This document shows positions 17,401-26,494 of a DNA stretch of 64,000 nucleotides, in pieces. The stretch covers positions 62,001-126,000 of the forward strand of contig NZ_QPJM01000003.1 in the NCBI RefSeq assembly GCF_003337575.1, given 5' to 3'. The notes under the pieces were generated by a model that made no database searches, had not been told where the DNA came from, and saw nothing but the letters and a program-made list of their open reading frames with translations. The first letter of the stretch is position 1, and every line of letters begins with the position of its first letter. Source of the DNA: Phyllobacterium bourgognense (GTDB lineage: Bacteria > Pseudomonadota > Alphaproteobacteria > Rhizobiales > Rhizobiaceae). The translations under genes were made by a program, and so were the position numbers.

Positions 17401-18372
17401 TTAATTGTCGTTGCTAGGTGGTGTTGTATTCGCAGCCTTCGAGACCGGGGCGTTGCGCGACGTGTCGAACAAACCGGCAAGAAGGAAGAGGAAAAGGACA
17501 AAGGCGAAAAGCAGAACCGCGAGGTAAGCGAACCACAGTGCCACTGGACGCCATGGTGCGCCGCGCGTTCTTGCATGCAGTATCGCGAAACCCGCCATCG
17601 TGAAACCGGCACCGAGTGCGCCGGCTATTGCGGTTGCGGCGTAGCCGATGCCGCCCGGCAGGAAGCAGGCAGCGCAAGCGATGGCGAAGATGATAAGCGC
17701 GGAGCGAGGCATGCGCAGCGCCCGCGGCCAGTCATCATGCGGTCGGCGTAGTTTGCCGGAAGCGGCCGTCAACCGCAGTGCCAGATAGAGATTGGCGACG
17801 ATTATCGTCACCCATATGGCAGGCTGCAGAGCGGGCAATACACGCACGACAAACAGTGCCATGCTCTGCGCAACGTCGGCATTGGCGGCAAGTTCAGGGT
17901 TGCTTGCGGCAAGCTGCTGCCCCAGTGATTTCGCCAGTTCGCCTGCAAGTTCATCGCCAAATCCGACGAGCATGCCGATTGCAATGAAACTGGCTGCCAC
18001 AATCAGCGCCAGGCGCAGCAGAGTATCGGCGAGCGGATACCAGACCATGACGTCCTTCGGTCCACCGATTTCATCGGCAGGGCGTGCGAGGCCGGTAAAG
18101 TACGATGCAGCGGCGGCAGGGAGCGCAGTGATCAGGACCACGATAAGGGCCGCCATTGGCGCGGCAAGCACGGATACGGCGACAGCCATGGAAAGGGCGG
18201 CAATCAAGCCGGCGGCCGTACCCCAGCCGAGAGCAGCTACAAAAATAGGCAGTGGCGAAAACAGCAACAGCGCCATGGCGAGGGTCGATTGCGTGATAAC
18301 GCCGATCGAAAGCAATGCAGCGGAAAAACCCGCTAACACACCTACACCAAAATCTTTTGCAGTCAGTTTCAT
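17401..18372 (-). CDS. DUF2232 family integral membrane protein
   Basis: 323 residues with about eight hydrophobic helices and a short basic/Asn tail; no catalytic motif seen. Proteins of the DUF2232 (YybS-like) family sit between rpsR and rplI in many alphaproteobacteria and Firmicutes; their function is not established. It starts 143 bp after rpsR, and a hairpin lies in that gap, so its level may be set separately from the ribosomal genes. Confidence 0.85.
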   Translation of the reverse strand: MKLTAKDFGVGVLAGFSAALLSIGVITQSTLAMALLLFSPLPIFVAALGWGTAAGLIAALSMAVAVSVLAAPMAALIVVLITALPAAAASYFTGLARPADEIGGPKDVMVWYPLADTLLRLALIVAASFIAIGMLVGFGDELAGELAKSLGQQLAASNPELAANADVAQSMALFVVRVLPALQPAIWVTIIVANLYLALRLTAASGKLRRPHDDWPRALRMPRSALIIFAIACAACFLPGGIGYAATAIAGALGAGFTMAGFAILHARTRGAPWRPVALWFAYLAVLLFAFVLFLFLLAGLFDTSRNAPVSKAANTTPPSNDN

Positions 18373-18480
18373 TTCACTCGCTGTCCTGCTTGTTTCAGCA
18401 GTTAGAGGTGGCCGCTAGGCCATAACCTCAACTCGGGTTTTCTAAATCACCAGACCCGCGCCCATCGCGGATGGTGGAAT

Positions 18481-18508
18481 GAGGCGGCGGGTCGAAACCC
18501 ACCGCCTC
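18481..18508. repeat. Hairpin between rpsR and the DUF2232 gene
   Basis: GAGGCGG and CCGCCTC are inverted 7-bp arms around a 14-bp loop. The T-rich run follows on the plus strand only, so on the transcribed minus strand it is not a canonical terminator; it may be an attenuator or protect the rpsR 3' end. Confidence 0.45.
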
Positions 18509-18515
18509 TGTTTTA

Positions 18516-18764
18516 TTATTTTACAACGTATGGCAGCAGGCCGAGGAAACGGGCACGCTTGATCGCCTGAGCGAGTTCGCGCTGCTTCTTCTGGCTGACA
18601 GCCGTGATACGGGAAGGAACGATCTTGCCACGCTCGGAAATGTAGCGCGACAGGAGCTTTACGTCCTTGTAGTCGATCTTTGGCGCATTGGCGCCCGAAA
18701 ACGGGCAGGTCTTGCGGCGGCGATGGAACGGACGGCGGGTCGGGATCTGATTGATATCAACCAT
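18516..18764 (-). CDS. rpsR: 30S ribosomal protein S18
   Basis: 82 residues, the usual length. Basic N-terminus ([13 protein letters not shown]) and conserved [18 protein letters not shown] core, with LPYV at the C-terminus. S18 pairs with S6 on the small subunit platform. The start shares one base with the rpsF stop (TAATG), ensuring equal synthesis. Confidence 0.97.
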   Translation of the reverse strand: MVDINQIPTRRPFHRRRKTCPFSGANAPKIDYKDVKLLSRYISERGKIVPSRITAVSQKKQRELAQAIKRARFLGLLPYVVK

Positions 18765-19189
18765 TATTCTGCTCCTTCACCGGCTTCGTCACGCGGACGG
18801 CGTGGACGGCGCGGACGGTCGTCGTCGCGGCCACCGAACTTGTTGTCGTCGCGGTCGCGGCGATCGTCACGGCGAGCGAGCATGGCCGACTGGCCTTCCT
18901 CGTGTTCGTCAACGCGGATCGTCATGAAACGCAGGACGTCTTCGTTGATGCGCTGCTGACGCTCGAGCTCGGCAACAGCTGCTGCAGGAGCAGTGATGTT
19001 GAGCAGGGAGTAATACGCCTTGCGGTTCTTGTTTATGCGATAGGTGAGAGCACGGAGCCCCCAGCTTTCAATACGCCCGACTGTGCCGCCATTGGTCTCG
19101 ATGATACCCTTGTACTGTTCTACAAGCGCATCGACCTGCTGCTGCGAAATATCCTGTCGAGCAAGGAACACATGTTCATAAAGAGCCAT
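18764..19189 (-). CDS. rpsF: 30S ribosomal protein S6
   Basis: 141 residues. The ferredoxin-like S6 core ([12 protein letters not shown] near the start, [17 protein letters not shown] in the middle) is followed by an unusual tail of about 35 residues made mostly of Arg, Asp, Gly and Pro (DDRRDRDDN..., [11 protein letters not shown]). E. coli S6 has a short Glu tail that is modified by RimK; here the tail is mixed-charge. First gene of the operon; the leader upstream contains several hairpins. Confidence 0.96.
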   Translation of the reverse strand: MALYEHVFLARQDISQQQVDALVEQYKGIIETNGGTVGRIESWGLRALTYRINKNRKAYYSLLNITAPAAAVAELERQQRINEDVLRFMTIRVDEHEEGQSAMLARRDDRRDRDDNKFGGRDDDRPRRPRRPRDEAGEGAE

Positions 19190-19251
19190 TGTCTTTGCCT
19201 TTCTTCGTTAATATTGCCCGGAATCAACGGTAAACCTCTGCGAATCTCTCT

Positions 19252-19345
19252 GCCGGAGACCGGCGAAGAAAGGACGCTGATGGAGACGATCGAGAGCGGA
19301 GACACGGGAGGCTGAAGCTCTTATGCTTCGACGGATCGAAATCCG
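19252..19345 (-). promoter_or_regulatory. Structured leader upstream of rpsF
   Basis: Three perfect small hairpins occur on the minus strand in transcription order: CGGAT-TTCG-ATCCG (19345-19332), GAAGC-ATAAGA-GCTTC (19329-19314) and GCCGG-TCT-CCGGC (19264-19252), the last about 60 bases before the start codon. S6:S18 complexes are known to repress their own mRNA through leader structures in several phyla; whether this is that element is not decided by eye. Confidence 0.4.
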
Positions 19346-19463
19346 GCCCTCCGTTCAGCCCCCAGCTGACGCCGAGCAATGAACGGGCGCTCTATACGGG
19401 CAAATGCCCAAATAAGCAACCCGCCTGACAGATTTTCTAAGTATGGGCGTAAATTGCGTATAA

Positions 19464-19685
19464 TCAGGCAAATGTCAGTTTCTGAGAGGGTGCTGGAATG
19501 TCGCGGCCCAACTCACTGGCGGCCTCGATCCAGGCTTCGATTGCATCATAAGCGTTGTGTACCGCCTCTTCGGGCGTATCACCATCACTCATGCAGCCTG
19601 GAAGATCAGGTACATAAGCACCAAATCCTCCGCCATCCTCATCAGCGAGAGGAGAAACAACGACCGGATATTTATGATAGGTCAC
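19464..19685 (-). CDS. hicB: HicB-family antitoxin
   Basis: 73 residues with the HicB partial RNase-H-like fold: an N-terminal strand, then the highly conserved PDLPGC (26-31), followed by the helix EEAVHNAYDAIEAWI. No C-terminal DNA-binding domain is obvious, so this is a short form. The start is GTG and overlaps the end of hicA by 14 bp, the normal toxin-first order. It neutralises HicA and may help repress the pair. Confidence 0.88.
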   Translation of the reverse strand: MTYHKYPVVVSPLADEDGGGFGAYVPDLPGCMSDGDTPEEAVHNAYDAIEAWIEAASELGRDIPAPSQKLTFA

Positions 19686-19923
19686 GTGAATTCCTCACAG
19701 CTTCAACAAACTCGATGAGTTTCCGTATATATACAGGCTTGATAGGTCTTTTAAAAGGGATCGTTAAAATCTCGTACTGTGATGCGTGTGAAACTTTGTA
19801 GTGAGAACTGCCAGAGCGTGACCTCTTGCAGATAATTTCAAACTCCTTGCAAACGGCCTGAATATCTTCAATGCGCCAGTCCGCCTTTGGATTCCAGCGC
19901 ATCTGGTGGTCGACGACAGTCAA
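19672..19923 (-). CDS. hicA: HicA-family toxin (mRNA interferase)
   Basis: Double-stranded-RNA-binding-like toxin that cleaves mRNA. The catalytic His is H41 in SGSSHYKV, followed by the family's basic ILTIPFKRPIKPVYIRK segment. As given, the start is a TTG at 19923; an ATG at 19902 would give 76 residues with no loss of the core and is equally plausible. A palindrome lies just upstream. The pair sits between rpsF and fabD, which are separated only by this unit. Confidence 0.82.
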   Translation of the reverse strand: MTVVDHQMRWNPKADWRIEDIQAVCKEFEIICKRSRSGSSHYKVSHASQYEILTIPFKRPIKPVYIRKLIEFVEAVRNSRDLS

Positions 19924-19929
19924 TCTATC

Positions 19930-19942
19930 ACTTAGCCTAAGT
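19930..19942. promoter_or_regulatory. Palindrome upstream of hicA, candidate autoregulatory operator
   Basis: ACTTAG-C-CTAAGT is a perfect inverted repeat with a one-base centre, ending 7 bp before the TTG start of hicA. Toxin-antitoxin operons are usually autoregulated at such sites; binding here is inferred. Confidence 0.45.
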
Positions 19943-20054
19943 CAAGCATGCCTAGCGTCAGTTGTATCATTGCATCAAAGCTTGACTTCGTGCTTGCCTG
20001 TAGGCACATCGCGCGTCAGATTCACACTGTAAGCAACCTTTGGAGGCGCAGCTT

Positions 20055-20999
20055 ATGTCCATTGCATTCACCTTTCCGGGCCAGGGAAGCCAGGTTGTCG
20101 GCATGGGCAAGGCTCTGGCGGAGAATTTCCCCGAGGCGCGTTCTGTTTTCGACGAGGTGGACGAAGCTCTGGGCGAGAAGCTGTCTTCGATCATCTGGGA
20201 AGGCCCGGAAGAAACTTTGACGCTGACCGCCAATGCGCAGCCCGCACTGATGGCCGTATCCATCGCCGTATTCCGCGTGCTGGAGTCCAAGGGCGTATCC
20301 TTGAAGGATAAGGTTGCCTACGTTGCCGGCCATTCTCTCGGCGAATATTCGGCGCTTTGTGCAGCAGGCACATTCTCGCTATCCGATACGGCGCGCCTCT
20401 TGCGCATTCGCGGCAATGCGATGCAGAAGGCGGTTCCGGCGGGCGAGGGCGCCATGGCCGCCATTATCGGCCTTGAGCATGAAGACGTCGAAGCAATTTG
20501 TGCCGAAGCGGCGAAACAGGGCCCCGTTCAGATCGCCAATGATAATGGCGGCGGTCAGTTGGTGATTTCCGGTGCGAAGGGCCCTGTCGAGGTAGCGGCG
20601 GCGCTGGCATCCGCCAAAGGTGCCAAGCGCGCGATCATGCTGCCGGTTTCCGCTCCTTTCCACTCTACGTTGATGGAGCCCGCCGCCGGGGCCATGCGCG
20701 TCGCATTGGCCGATGTTTCCAAAAACGATCCGGTCGTGCCGCTTATTGCCAATGTCCGTGCTGCGCCCGTCAAGTCTGCGGCGGAAATCGCCGCATTGCT
20801 GGTTGAGCAAGTGACGGGACAAGTGCGCTGGCGCGAGACGGTAGAATGGTTTGGCAATAATGGGGTCACAACGCTCTACGAAATCGGTGCGGGTAAAGTG
20901 CTGACTGGTCTTGCGCGCCGTATTAATAAGGACATATCCGGTATTGCTATCGGAACGCCGGAAGACATCGATGCGGCAGTCGCTGCCTTGAACGCTTAA
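20055..20999 (+). CDS. fabD: Malonyl-CoA:ACP transacylase
   Basis: Loads malonyl groups onto acyl carrier protein. The active-site serine is S94 in GHSLGE and the partner His is H203 in SAPFHS; the N-terminal FPGQGSQ is also conserved. ATG 20055 is chosen because GGAGG lies 8 bases upstream; an in-frame TTG before it would include the ribosome-binding site. 314 residues is normal. It starts the fabD-fabG-acpP-fabF run. Confidence 0.96.
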   Translation: MSIAFTFPGQGSQVVGMGKALAENFPEARSVFDEVDEALGEKLSSIIWEGPEETLTLTANAQPALMAVSIAVFRVLESKGVSLKDKVAYVAGHSLGEYSALCAAGTFSLSDTARLLRIRGNAMQKAVPAGEGAMAAIIGLEHEDVEAICAEAAKQGPVQIANDNGGGQLVISGAKGPVEVAAALASAKGAKRAIMLPVSAPFHSTLMEPAAGAMRVALADVSKNDPVVPLIANVRAAPVKSAAEIAALLVEQVTGQVRWRETVEWFGNNGVTTLYEIGAGKVLTGLARRINKDISGIAIGTPEDIDAAVAALNA

Positions 21000-21010
21000 A
21001 GGAACGCGCA

Positions 21011-21748
21011 ATGTTTGATCTCACAGGCCGCAAGGCTCTTATCACGGGTGCGACGGGTGGCATCGGCGAGGCAATCGCTCGTGCGCTCCATGCACGGGGT
21101 GCAGTCGTGGGTCTCCATGGCACCCGTATGGAGAAGCTGGAAGCGCTGGCGTCTGATTTTAGCGATCGGGCAATGATCTTCCCGGCTGATCTTTCGAATC
21201 GGGGCGAAGTCAAAGCGCTCGGCGAAAAGGCCGAAGCCGATCTTGGAGGCGTTGATATTCTCATCAACAACGCGGGCATCACCAAAGACGGCCTGTTCGT
21301 GCGCATGAGCGATGCGGACTGGGACAATGTGCTTGAAGTCAATCTGACTGCAGTTTTCCGTCTGACCCGCGAACTCACGCATCCGATGATGCGCCGTCGC
21401 TATGGCCGCGTCATCAACATAACTTCGGTCGTGGGCGTGACAGGTAATCCGGGTCAAACCAATTATGTCGCTTCCAAAGCCGGACTCATCGGCTTCTCCA
21501 AATCCTTGGCGCAGGAAATCGCCAGCCGCAACGTCACGGTCAACTGCGTTGCACCGGGTTTCATCGAATCGGCAATGACTGACAAGCTCAACGATAAACA
21601 GAAAGAAAGCATCATGTCGGCAATTCCCATGCGCCGCATGGGTACGGGCGCCGAAGTTGCTTCGTCGGTTGTCTATCTTGCCAGCAATGAAGCATCCTAT
21701 GTCACGGGTCAGACAATTCACGTCAACGGTGGCATGGCGATGATCTGA
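21011..21748 (+). CDS. fabG: 3-oxoacyl-ACP reductase
   Basis: NADPH-dependent reduction of beta-ketoacyl-ACP. Classical SDR of 245 residues: TGATGGIG (12-19), NNAG (86-89), S139, Y152 and K156 (YVASK) and the terminal VNGGMAMI typical of FabG. It starts 11 bp after fabD with AAAGGAACG before the ATG. Confidence 0.96.
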   Translation: MFDLTGRKALITGATGGIGEAIARALHARGAVVGLHGTRMEKLEALASDFSDRAMIFPADLSNRGEVKALGEKAEADLGGVDILINNAGITKDGLFVRMSDADWDNVLEVNLTAVFRLTRELTHPMMRRRYGRVINITSVVGVTGNPGQTNYVASKAGLIGFSKSLAQEIASRNVTVNCVAPGFIESAMTDKLNDKQKESIMSAIPMRRMGTGAEVASSVVYLASNEASYVTGQTIHVNGGMAMI

Positions 21749-21875
21749 TCGGTTTGCATCAATCGTATCCACCGGTATCGGTATCAATCACATTTATGAG
21801 ATTGAGACCGCGAATAAAGCGTGATAAGTCGCGCACCAGTCTGGGCAGTCAAATCGATTTGATGTCCTTTCAGTT

Positions 21876-21898
21876 CCGCAAGGAATGAACCGCAAGGA
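21876..21898 (+). repeat. Direct repeat CCGCAAGGA x2 between fabG and acpP
   Basis: CCGCAAGGA occurs at 21876-21884 and 21890-21898. The first copy sits inside TTCC-GCAA-GGAA, a small hairpin with a GCAA tetraloop. The 260-bp gap fabG-acpP probably holds the acpP promoter and leader. Confidence 0.35.
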
Positions 21899-22008
21899 CG
21901 GGTGTTTTAGCTGTTAAACAGGGCAGAACAACCATCTTATTGCTTGATTAGAGTCATCCGTGCCGCTAACCAAGGCATAGGGAAAAACAAACAGGTCGAG
22001 GTTTCCAC

Positions 22009-22245
22009 ATGAGTGATACTGCAGAACGCGTCAAGAAAATCGTTATTGAACATCTGGGCGTTGATGCCGAGAAAGTCACCGATGGTGCGAGCTTCATCGA
22101 CGATCTGGGCGCCGACAGCCTTGATACTGTCGAGCTCGTGATGGCTTTTGAAGAAGAGTTTGGCGTCGAAATCCCGGACGATGCTGCCGAGACGATTCTG
22201 ACAGTCGGCGATGCCGTTAAGTTCATCGACAAAGCATCTGCCTGA
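22009..22245 (+). CDS. acpP: Acyl carrier protein
   Basis: 78-residue acidic four-helix carrier of growing fatty acyl chains. The phosphopantetheine attachment serine is S37 in GADSLD. Acpp is very abundant, and the long 260-bp upstream gap suggests its own promoter in addition to readthrough from fabG. Confidence 0.97.
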   Translation: MSDTAERVKKIVIEHLGVDAEKVTDGASFIDDLGADSLDTVELVMAFEEEFGVEIPDDAAETILTVGDAVKFIDKASA

Positions 22246-22350
22246 TTTTTGTTCGGCCCCGCAGCGATCGTGATATAAGGTGCTTAACCTTGCTCGTTCA
22301 TGCGTTGGGCCGGAAACAATCATGTTGCATTGGATAGTTAAGGATCTGCC

Positions 22351-23613
22351 ATGAGGCGTGTTGTCATAACCGGCCTTGGGCTGGTTTCTCCTCTCGCATC
22401 CGGGGTTGAACTAACCTGGTCGCGGCTTCTTGCCGGCCAGAGTGGCGCCCGGCGTGTGACGGAATTTGAAGTTGAAGATCTTCCCTGCAAGATCGCCTGC
22501 CGTATTCCGGTGGGTGATGGCTCTGATGGTACATTTAATCCGGATGATTGGATGGAACCCAAAGAGCAGCGCAAGGTCGATCCTTTCATTGTTTACGCCG
22601 TTGCGGCTGCAGACCAGGCGCTTGCAGATGCCAAATGGGCGCCGGAAAGCGATGAAGACCAGATCCGTACGGGTGTTTTGATCGGATCGGGCATTGGTGG
22701 TCTCGAGGGCATTGTCGAAGCAGGCTATACACTTCGCGACAAAGGCCCCCGACGCATCTCGCCCTTCTTCATCCCCGGTCGTCTGATAAACCTGGCTTCC
22801 GGCCAGGTATCGATCAAACATAAGTTGCGGGGTCCAAATCATGCAGTCGTTACCGCTTGCTCCACCGGTGCACACGCTATCGGCGACGCCTCGCGTTTGA
22901 TCGCATTCGGCGATGCCGATGTGATGGTGGCCGGTGGCACCGAGTCGCCAGTCAGCCGCATTTCGCTAGCCGGCTTTGCTGCATGCAAGGCGTTGTCCAC
23001 TGCCAGAAACGACGATCCGACAACCGCGTCGAGACCCTATGATGAAGACCGCGATGGTTTTGTGATGGGTGAGGGTGCCGGCGTTGTCGTCCTTGAAGAG
23101 CTGGAGCATGCCCTGGCTCGCGGCGCCAAGATTTATGCCGAGATCATCGGCTATGGCCTATCCGGCGATGCGTATCACATCACCGCACCGTCAGAGAGCG
23201 GTGAGGGCGCACAGCGCTCTATGGAAATGGCTTTGAAGCGCGCAGGCATTACGCCGGGCGATGTGGATTACATCAACTCGCACGGCACTTCGACAATGGC
23301 CGATACGATTGAACTCGGTGCGGTCGAACGCGTTGTCGGCGATGCCGCTTCGAAAATATCGATGTCATCCACCAAATCTTCCATCGGTCATCTTCTTGGT
23401 GCCGCTGGCTCGACAGAAGCTATTTTCTGCGTGCTGGCGATCCGCGACAATATCGCTCCTGCAACGATCAATCTCGATAAGCCTTCCAAGGAAACGAAGA
23501 TCGATCTGGTTCCGCACAAGCCGCGCGAACGCAAGATCGATATCGCGCTGTCCAATTCCTTTGGGTTTGGCGGTACCAATGCCTCGCTCGTGATGCGGCG
23601 TTATCAACAGTGA
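22351..23613 (+). CDS. fabF: 3-oxoacyl-ACP synthase II
   Basis: Elongating condensing enzyme using malonyl-ACP. The Cys-His-His triad is C170 (VTACSTGAH), H310 (NSHGTST) and H346 (SSIGHLLGAAG). 420 residues is typical for FabF. It follows acpP by 105 bp, the conserved acpP-fabF order. Confidence 0.96.
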   Translation: MRRVVITGLGLVSPLASGVELTWSRLLAGQSGARRVTEFEVEDLPCKIACRIPVGDGSDGTFNPDDWMEPKEQRKVDPFIVYAVAAADQALADAKWAPESDEDQIRTGVLIGSGIGGLEGIVEAGYTLRDKGPRRISPFFIPGRLINLASGQVSIKHKLRGPNHAVVTACSTGAHAIGDASRLIAFGDADVMVAGGTESPVSRISLAGFAACKALSTARNDDPTTASRPYDEDRDGFVMGEGAGVVVLEELEHALARGAKIYAEIIGYGLSGDAYHITAPSESGEGAQRSMEMALKRAGITPGDVDYINSHGTSTMADTIELGAVERVVGDAASKISMSSTKSSIGHLLGAAGSTEAIFCVLAIRDNIAPATINLDKPSKETKIDLVPHKPRERKIDIALSNSFGFGGTNASLVMRRYQQ

Positions 23614-23666
23614 TTGATTTTATGGCGGAGCGCTCTCGCGTTTTTGCCATAATCACAATCGATTCT

Positions 23667-23682
23667 ACCGGCGTCAGCCGGT
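23667..23682. repeat. Hairpin between fabF and mltG
   Basis: ACCGGC-GTCA-GCCGGT is a perfect 6-bp stem with a 4-base loop, 21 bp before the mltG GTG start. There is no T run, so it is not a standard terminator. Confidence 0.4.
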
Positions 23683-23703
23683 ATCATGCCCCGAGGTGCT
23701 TGC

Positions 23704-24912
23704 GTGAGCTCAGATCAGCAGTCTGAAGAGACAAACGGTTCAGCGGCCAACACGCCGGATCGTAAGCCGATTGTCCCGCAATCGGCTTCTGAAGCATTGC
23801 GTCCGGAACCAGGTACACCACCACCTCTGCCGAAGCGACGCTCTCGTCGGGCCCGCAGCCAGATCGTTGTTTTTGCCAATTTCATGCTGTCGCTCGTCGT
23901 GCTGGTGGTTCTTGCTGCCGCGGCCGCGGTATACTTTGGCAAGCTGGCGTTCAACGAGCCTGGACCTAGCGATGTTACAACCAACTACGTCGTGAAGAGC
24001 GGTACCGGGATTGTCGAGATAGCCGACGGGCTGGAAAGGCGTGGCATTATCAGTGATGCCCGGGTCTTTAAATACGGCGTTCAGGCCTATGGCCATCAGG
24101 GAGACATGAAAGCCGGCGAATATGAAATCAAGGCGCATGCGTCCATGCGAGAGATCATGGATCTGTTGCGCAGCGGAAAATCCGTACTTCGTTCGCTGAC
24201 GATTCCGGAAGGTCTTACCGTCGATCAGATTTTCCAGCGGGTGCGCGAGGATGACGTGCTTGTTGGCGATTTGCCGGCAATCATGCCCAGTGAAGGCTCG
24301 CTCTTCGCTAATACAATGCGTTTTTCTCGCGGCACAACGCGCGAGGAACTCATCAAGAAGATGCAGGCCGATCAGAAAAAGCTGGTTGAAGACATATGGG
24401 AGCGCCGCGATCCCAAGATTCCGTTGAAAACCATTGAAGAGTTCGTGACGCTCGCCTCCATCGTCGAAAAAGAGACTGGCAAGGCGGACGAGCGTCCACG
24501 CGTTGCCGCCGTCTTCATCAACCGGTTGAACAAGCGCATGCGCCTCCAATCCGATCCAACGATCATTTATGGTTTGTTTGGTGGCAAGGGCAAGCCTTCG
24601 GACCGCCCGATCCTGAAGTCAGATCTTGAGAAGCCGACGCCTTACAATACTTATACGATCAATGGCCTGCCACCCGGGCCGATCGCAAATCCTGGTCGTG
24701 ATGCGCTGGAAGCCGTCGCTCATCCGTCGCAGACCAAGGACCTTTATTTCGTTGCCGATGGCACTGGCGGACATGTATTTGCCGAGACGCTTGAAGAACA
24801 CAATGATAATGTGAAACGCTGGCGCGACGTCGAGAAAAATCGCCTCGATGAGGCCGCCAAGGCGGCAACCGGTGACAAGAATGCATTGCCGGATGCAACT
24901 GGCGGAAATTGA
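23704..24912 (+). CDS. mltG: Endolytic transglycosylase MltG (YceG-like)
   Basis: Cleaves nascent glycan strands in the periplasm and is thought to set strand length. A Pro/Arg-rich cytoplasmic N-terminus is followed by one membrane helix (about residues 55-80), a LysM-like subdomain and the YceG domain with VEKET at 254-258, which includes the catalytic Glu of the family. GTG 23704 has GAGG 7 bases upstream; an ATG at 23686 in frame would overlap that box. The C-terminal tail is low complexity. Confidence 0.9.
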   Translation: MSSDQQSEETNGSAANTPDRKPIVPQSASEALRPEPGTPPPLPKRRSRRARSQIVVFANFMLSLVVLVVLAAAAAVYFGKLAFNEPGPSDVTTNYVVKSGTGIVEIADGLERRGIISDARVFKYGVQAYGHQGDMKAGEYEIKAHASMREIMDLLRSGKSVLRSLTIPEGLTVDQIFQRVREDDVLVGDLPAIMPSEGSLFANTMRFSRGTTREELIKKMQADQKKLVEDIWERRDPKIPLKTIEEFVTLASIVEKETGKADERPRVAAVFINRLNKRMRLQSDPTIIYGLFGGKGKPSDRPILKSDLEKPTPYNTYTINGLPPGPIANPGRDALEAVAHPSQTKDLYFVADGTGGHVFAETLEEHNDNVKRWRDVEKNRLDEAAKAATGDKNALPDATGGN

Positions 24913-24956
24913 TACTGGAAGGCCAAAGGAGTGGCCTTTCGTTCCAGGGGGTAGAC

Positions 24957-25844
24957 ATGTCATTGCAAAGCATGACGGGATTTGCCCGTCACCTCCGGAA
25001 CAGCGCCGGGGTGCAAATCTCGTGGGAAATCAAGTCGGTTAACGGCAAAGGTCTCGACGTGCGGTTTCGCCTGCCGGCCGGTCTTGAAACGATCGAGCAG
25101 AAAGCCCGCGCCCTTTTCAGCCAGCATTTCAAGCGCGGAAATTTTCAGGCGGCCGTTACCGTCGATCGCAGCGCGGGTGTTGCCAAGGCGATCATCAACG
25201 AACCACTTCTGAAGGAACTGGCAGCGATCGCTGCACGTCTGCGTGAAGATTACGGTCTGGCAGCATCCACACCAGAGGGCCTCATGGCGCTCCGTGGCGT
25301 CTTGGAGGCGCCGCAGGAGACGCCCAATCCGGAAGAACAGCGTAAGATTGAAGAGGCAGTACTGGCGGTTCTGGACGAAACAATGGTTCAACTGGTGCAC
25401 AACCGCCAAGCCGAGGGCAAGGCGTTGGGCGAGATTTTGACTGTACAGATCGCGGCGATCGAGATGCTGGTGGAACAGGCGAGACTTGATCCAAGCCGCT
25501 CGTTTGATGCTATTCGCTCGCGTCTGGCTGCACAGGTCTCGCTGCTGCTCGATGCCGCTCCCGCATTGGACGAATCGCGGCTGTATATGGAGGCGGCGTT
25601 CCTTGCGACGAAGGCTGACATCCAGGAAGAGCTCGACCGGCTGGAAATGCATATCAGCGCCGCCCGCGATCTCCTGAAGCAAGGCAACGGTGTTGGCCGC
25701 AAGCTTGACTTCCTGACACAGGAATTCAACCGCGAAGCGAATACGCTTTGTTCGAAGGCCAATGCCGCTTCAATTACATCGATCGGACTTGACCTGAAAG
25801 CTGTTGTGGATCAATTGCGCGAGCAGATACAGAATCTGGAGTAA
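24957..25844 (+). CDS. yicC: YicC/YloC family endoribonuclease
   Basis: 295 residues with the family start [11 protein letters not shown] and the C-terminal block [22 protein letters not shown], both hallmarks of YicC/YloC. These proteins are metal-dependent endoribonucleases acting in RNA turnover. The ATG at 24957 is preceded by AGGGGG; frame upstream of it is not conserved. It lies directly before gmk (2 bp gap), a very common pairing. Confidence 0.92.
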   Translation: MSLQSMTGFARHLRNSAGVQISWEIKSVNGKGLDVRFRLPAGLETIEQKARALFSQHFKRGNFQAAVTVDRSAGVAKAIINEPLLKELAAIAARLREDYGLAASTPEGLMALRGVLEAPQETPNPEEQRKIEEAVLAVLDETMVQLVHNRQAEGKALGEILTVQIAAIEMLVEQARLDPSRSFDAIRSRLAAQVSLLLDAAPALDESRLYMEAAFLATKADIQEELDRLEMHISAARDLLKQGNGVGRKLDFLTQEFNREANTLCSKANAASITSIGLDLKAVVDQLREQIQNLE

Positions 25845-25846
25845 CT

Positions 25847-26494
25847 ATGCCCAACAGCATCAAAAGACGTGGTCTTATGCTCGTCCTGTCATCGCCGTCC
25901 GGGGCGGGTAAGTCGACGCTTGCCCGAATGCTGCTGACTGACAAGGAAAAGCTTGAGCTTGCGCTGTCGATCAGCGTGACGACACGGTCCCGCCGTCCCA
26001 GCGAAATCGAGGGCGTCCATTATCATTTCATCCAGACACGCGAGTTCGAGCGGCTGCGCGACAGCGACGCGTTGATCGAATGGGCGGAAGTCCACGGCAA
26101 TTTCTATGGGACCCCGCGCGAGGCCGCGGAAAATGCGCTCGCGGACGGCCAGGATATGCTTTTCGACATCGACTGGCAGGGCGCGTTGCAGTTGCAGGAG
26201 AAGATGAAAGGCGATGTAGTCAGTATTTTCATCCTTCCTCCATCCATGGCCGCTTTAAAAGAGCGGCTGCATCGGCGTGCAGAGGACGCTGAAGACGTGA
26301 TCAACATGCGTTTGGACAATGCGCGTAACGAGATCGAGCGTTGGCGCTCCTACGATTATGTCATTGTCAACGAAGATCTGGACCGCGCCTATCAGCAGGT
26401 TCAGTCAATCGTCACCGCCGAACGCCTGCGCCGAGACCGCTGCCCGGGTCTGTTCGATTTCGTCAGCAGTCTTCTCGATGAAAAGCTGGACTAA
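25847..26494 (+). CDS. gmk: Guanylate kinase
   Basis: Phosphorylates GMP to GDP. P-loop SSPSGAGKS (15-23), GMP-binding TTRSRRPSE and the [10 protein letters not shown] segment are in order; 215 residues is normal. Coupled to yicC with a 2-bp gap. Its stop overlaps that of rsmA on the other strand by 4 bp. Confidence 0.96.
   Translation: MPNSIKRRGLMLVLSSPSGAGKSTLARMLLTDKEKLELALSISVTTRSRRPSEIEGVHYHFIQTREFERLRDSDALIEWAEVHGNFYGTPREAAENALADGQDMLFDIDWQGALQLQEKMKGDVVSIFILPPSMAALKERLHRRAEDAEDVINMRLDNARNEIERWRSYDYVIVNEDLDRAYQQVQSIVTAERLRRDRCPGLFDFVSSLLDEKLD

Noticed and set aside
18481-18508. Hairpin after rpsR considered as an intrinsic terminator
   Set aside because: The T run follows on the plus strand, not on the transcribed minus strand; it is kept only as a hairpin.
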